Below, one piece after another: positions 63,957 through 64,000 of a DNA stretch of 64,000 nt. The notes under the pieces were generated by a model. It saw nothing but the letters and a program-made list of their open reading frames with translations, was not told where the DNA came from and did no database searches. How positions within the stretch are numbered: the first letter of the stretch is position 1; each line of letters opens with the position of its first letter. The position numbers were made by a program, and so were the translations under genes. Source of the stretch: Citrobacter farmeri (GTDB lineage: Bacteria; Pseudomonadota; Gammaproteobacteria; Enterobacterales; Enterobacteriaceae); assembly GCF_019048065.1 (NCBI RefSeq), contig NZ_CP077291.1, forward strand, positions 1,674,001 through 1,738,000, written 5' to 3'.

Positions 63957-64000
63957 AAATAAGTGGATTCCGTGACATCTGGTTGCGCACTGCCTGAACT

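Overview
The window is chromosomal DNA of an enteric gammaproteobacterium in the Escherichia/Salmonella/Citrobacter group. Gene order (dgcE-udk-dcd-asmA-yegH-wza...wcaM-galF-[O-antigen]-gnd-ugd-wzz-his-yeeZ-yeeY-plaP-yeeE-yeeD-sbcB) is the E. coli order, and almost every housekeeping protein aligns end to end with its E. coli counterpart as I remember it, but with many substitutions. Citrobacter is my best guess for the genus; this is inference. I saw no insertion sequence, prophage, tRNA, rRNA or CRISPR array, and no broken gene. dgcE is cut by the left edge.

Region 1 (1-7693): the N-terminal three quarters of the membrane diguanylate cyclase dgcE, then udk, dcd and asmA on the + strand, and yegH facing them. 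Region 2 (7694-31059): the complete colanic acid (M-antigen) locus, wza-wzb-wzc-wcaA-B-C-D-E-F-gmd-fcl-gmm-wcaI-manC-manB-wcaJ-wzxC-wcaK-L-M, behind a 675-base leader with an RcsAB-like box and a JUMPstart/ops element. It makes GDP-fucose, builds the repeat on undecaprenyl phosphate (WcaJ first), flips it (WzxC), polymerises it (WcaD) and exports it (Wza/Wzb/Wzc).

Region 3 (31237-50099): galF, a strain-specific O-antigen cluster (about 32.4-46.1 kb), then gnd, ugd and the chain-length regulator wzz. The cluster has its own JUMPstart/ops and is visibly AT-rich. It encodes Wzx, Wzy (EpsG type), a GT4 transferase, the UDP-L-FucNAc pathway (fnlA, fnlB, fnlC) with a WbuB-like transferase, and then a tight block: a small PglC-like phosphoglycosyl transferase, an ATP-grasp ligase, a HAD phosphatase, a DegT-family sugar aminotransferase and a WbpM/PglF-like 4,6-dehydratase. 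I read this block as making a 4-amino-4,6-dideoxy sugar whose amino group is acylated by the ATP-grasp enzyme in place of the usual acetyltransferase. This is the least described part of the window and the main finding.

Region 4 (50164-57467): the his operon on the - strand (hisGDCBHAFI) with its His-rich leader peptide and attenuator. Region 5 (57562-63956): yeeZ, the LysR regulator yeeY, the putrescine importer plaP, the thiosulfate uptake pair yeeE/yeeD (tsuA/tsuB), and sbcB (exonuclease I) on the - strand. REP-type palindromes sit in several intergenic gaps.
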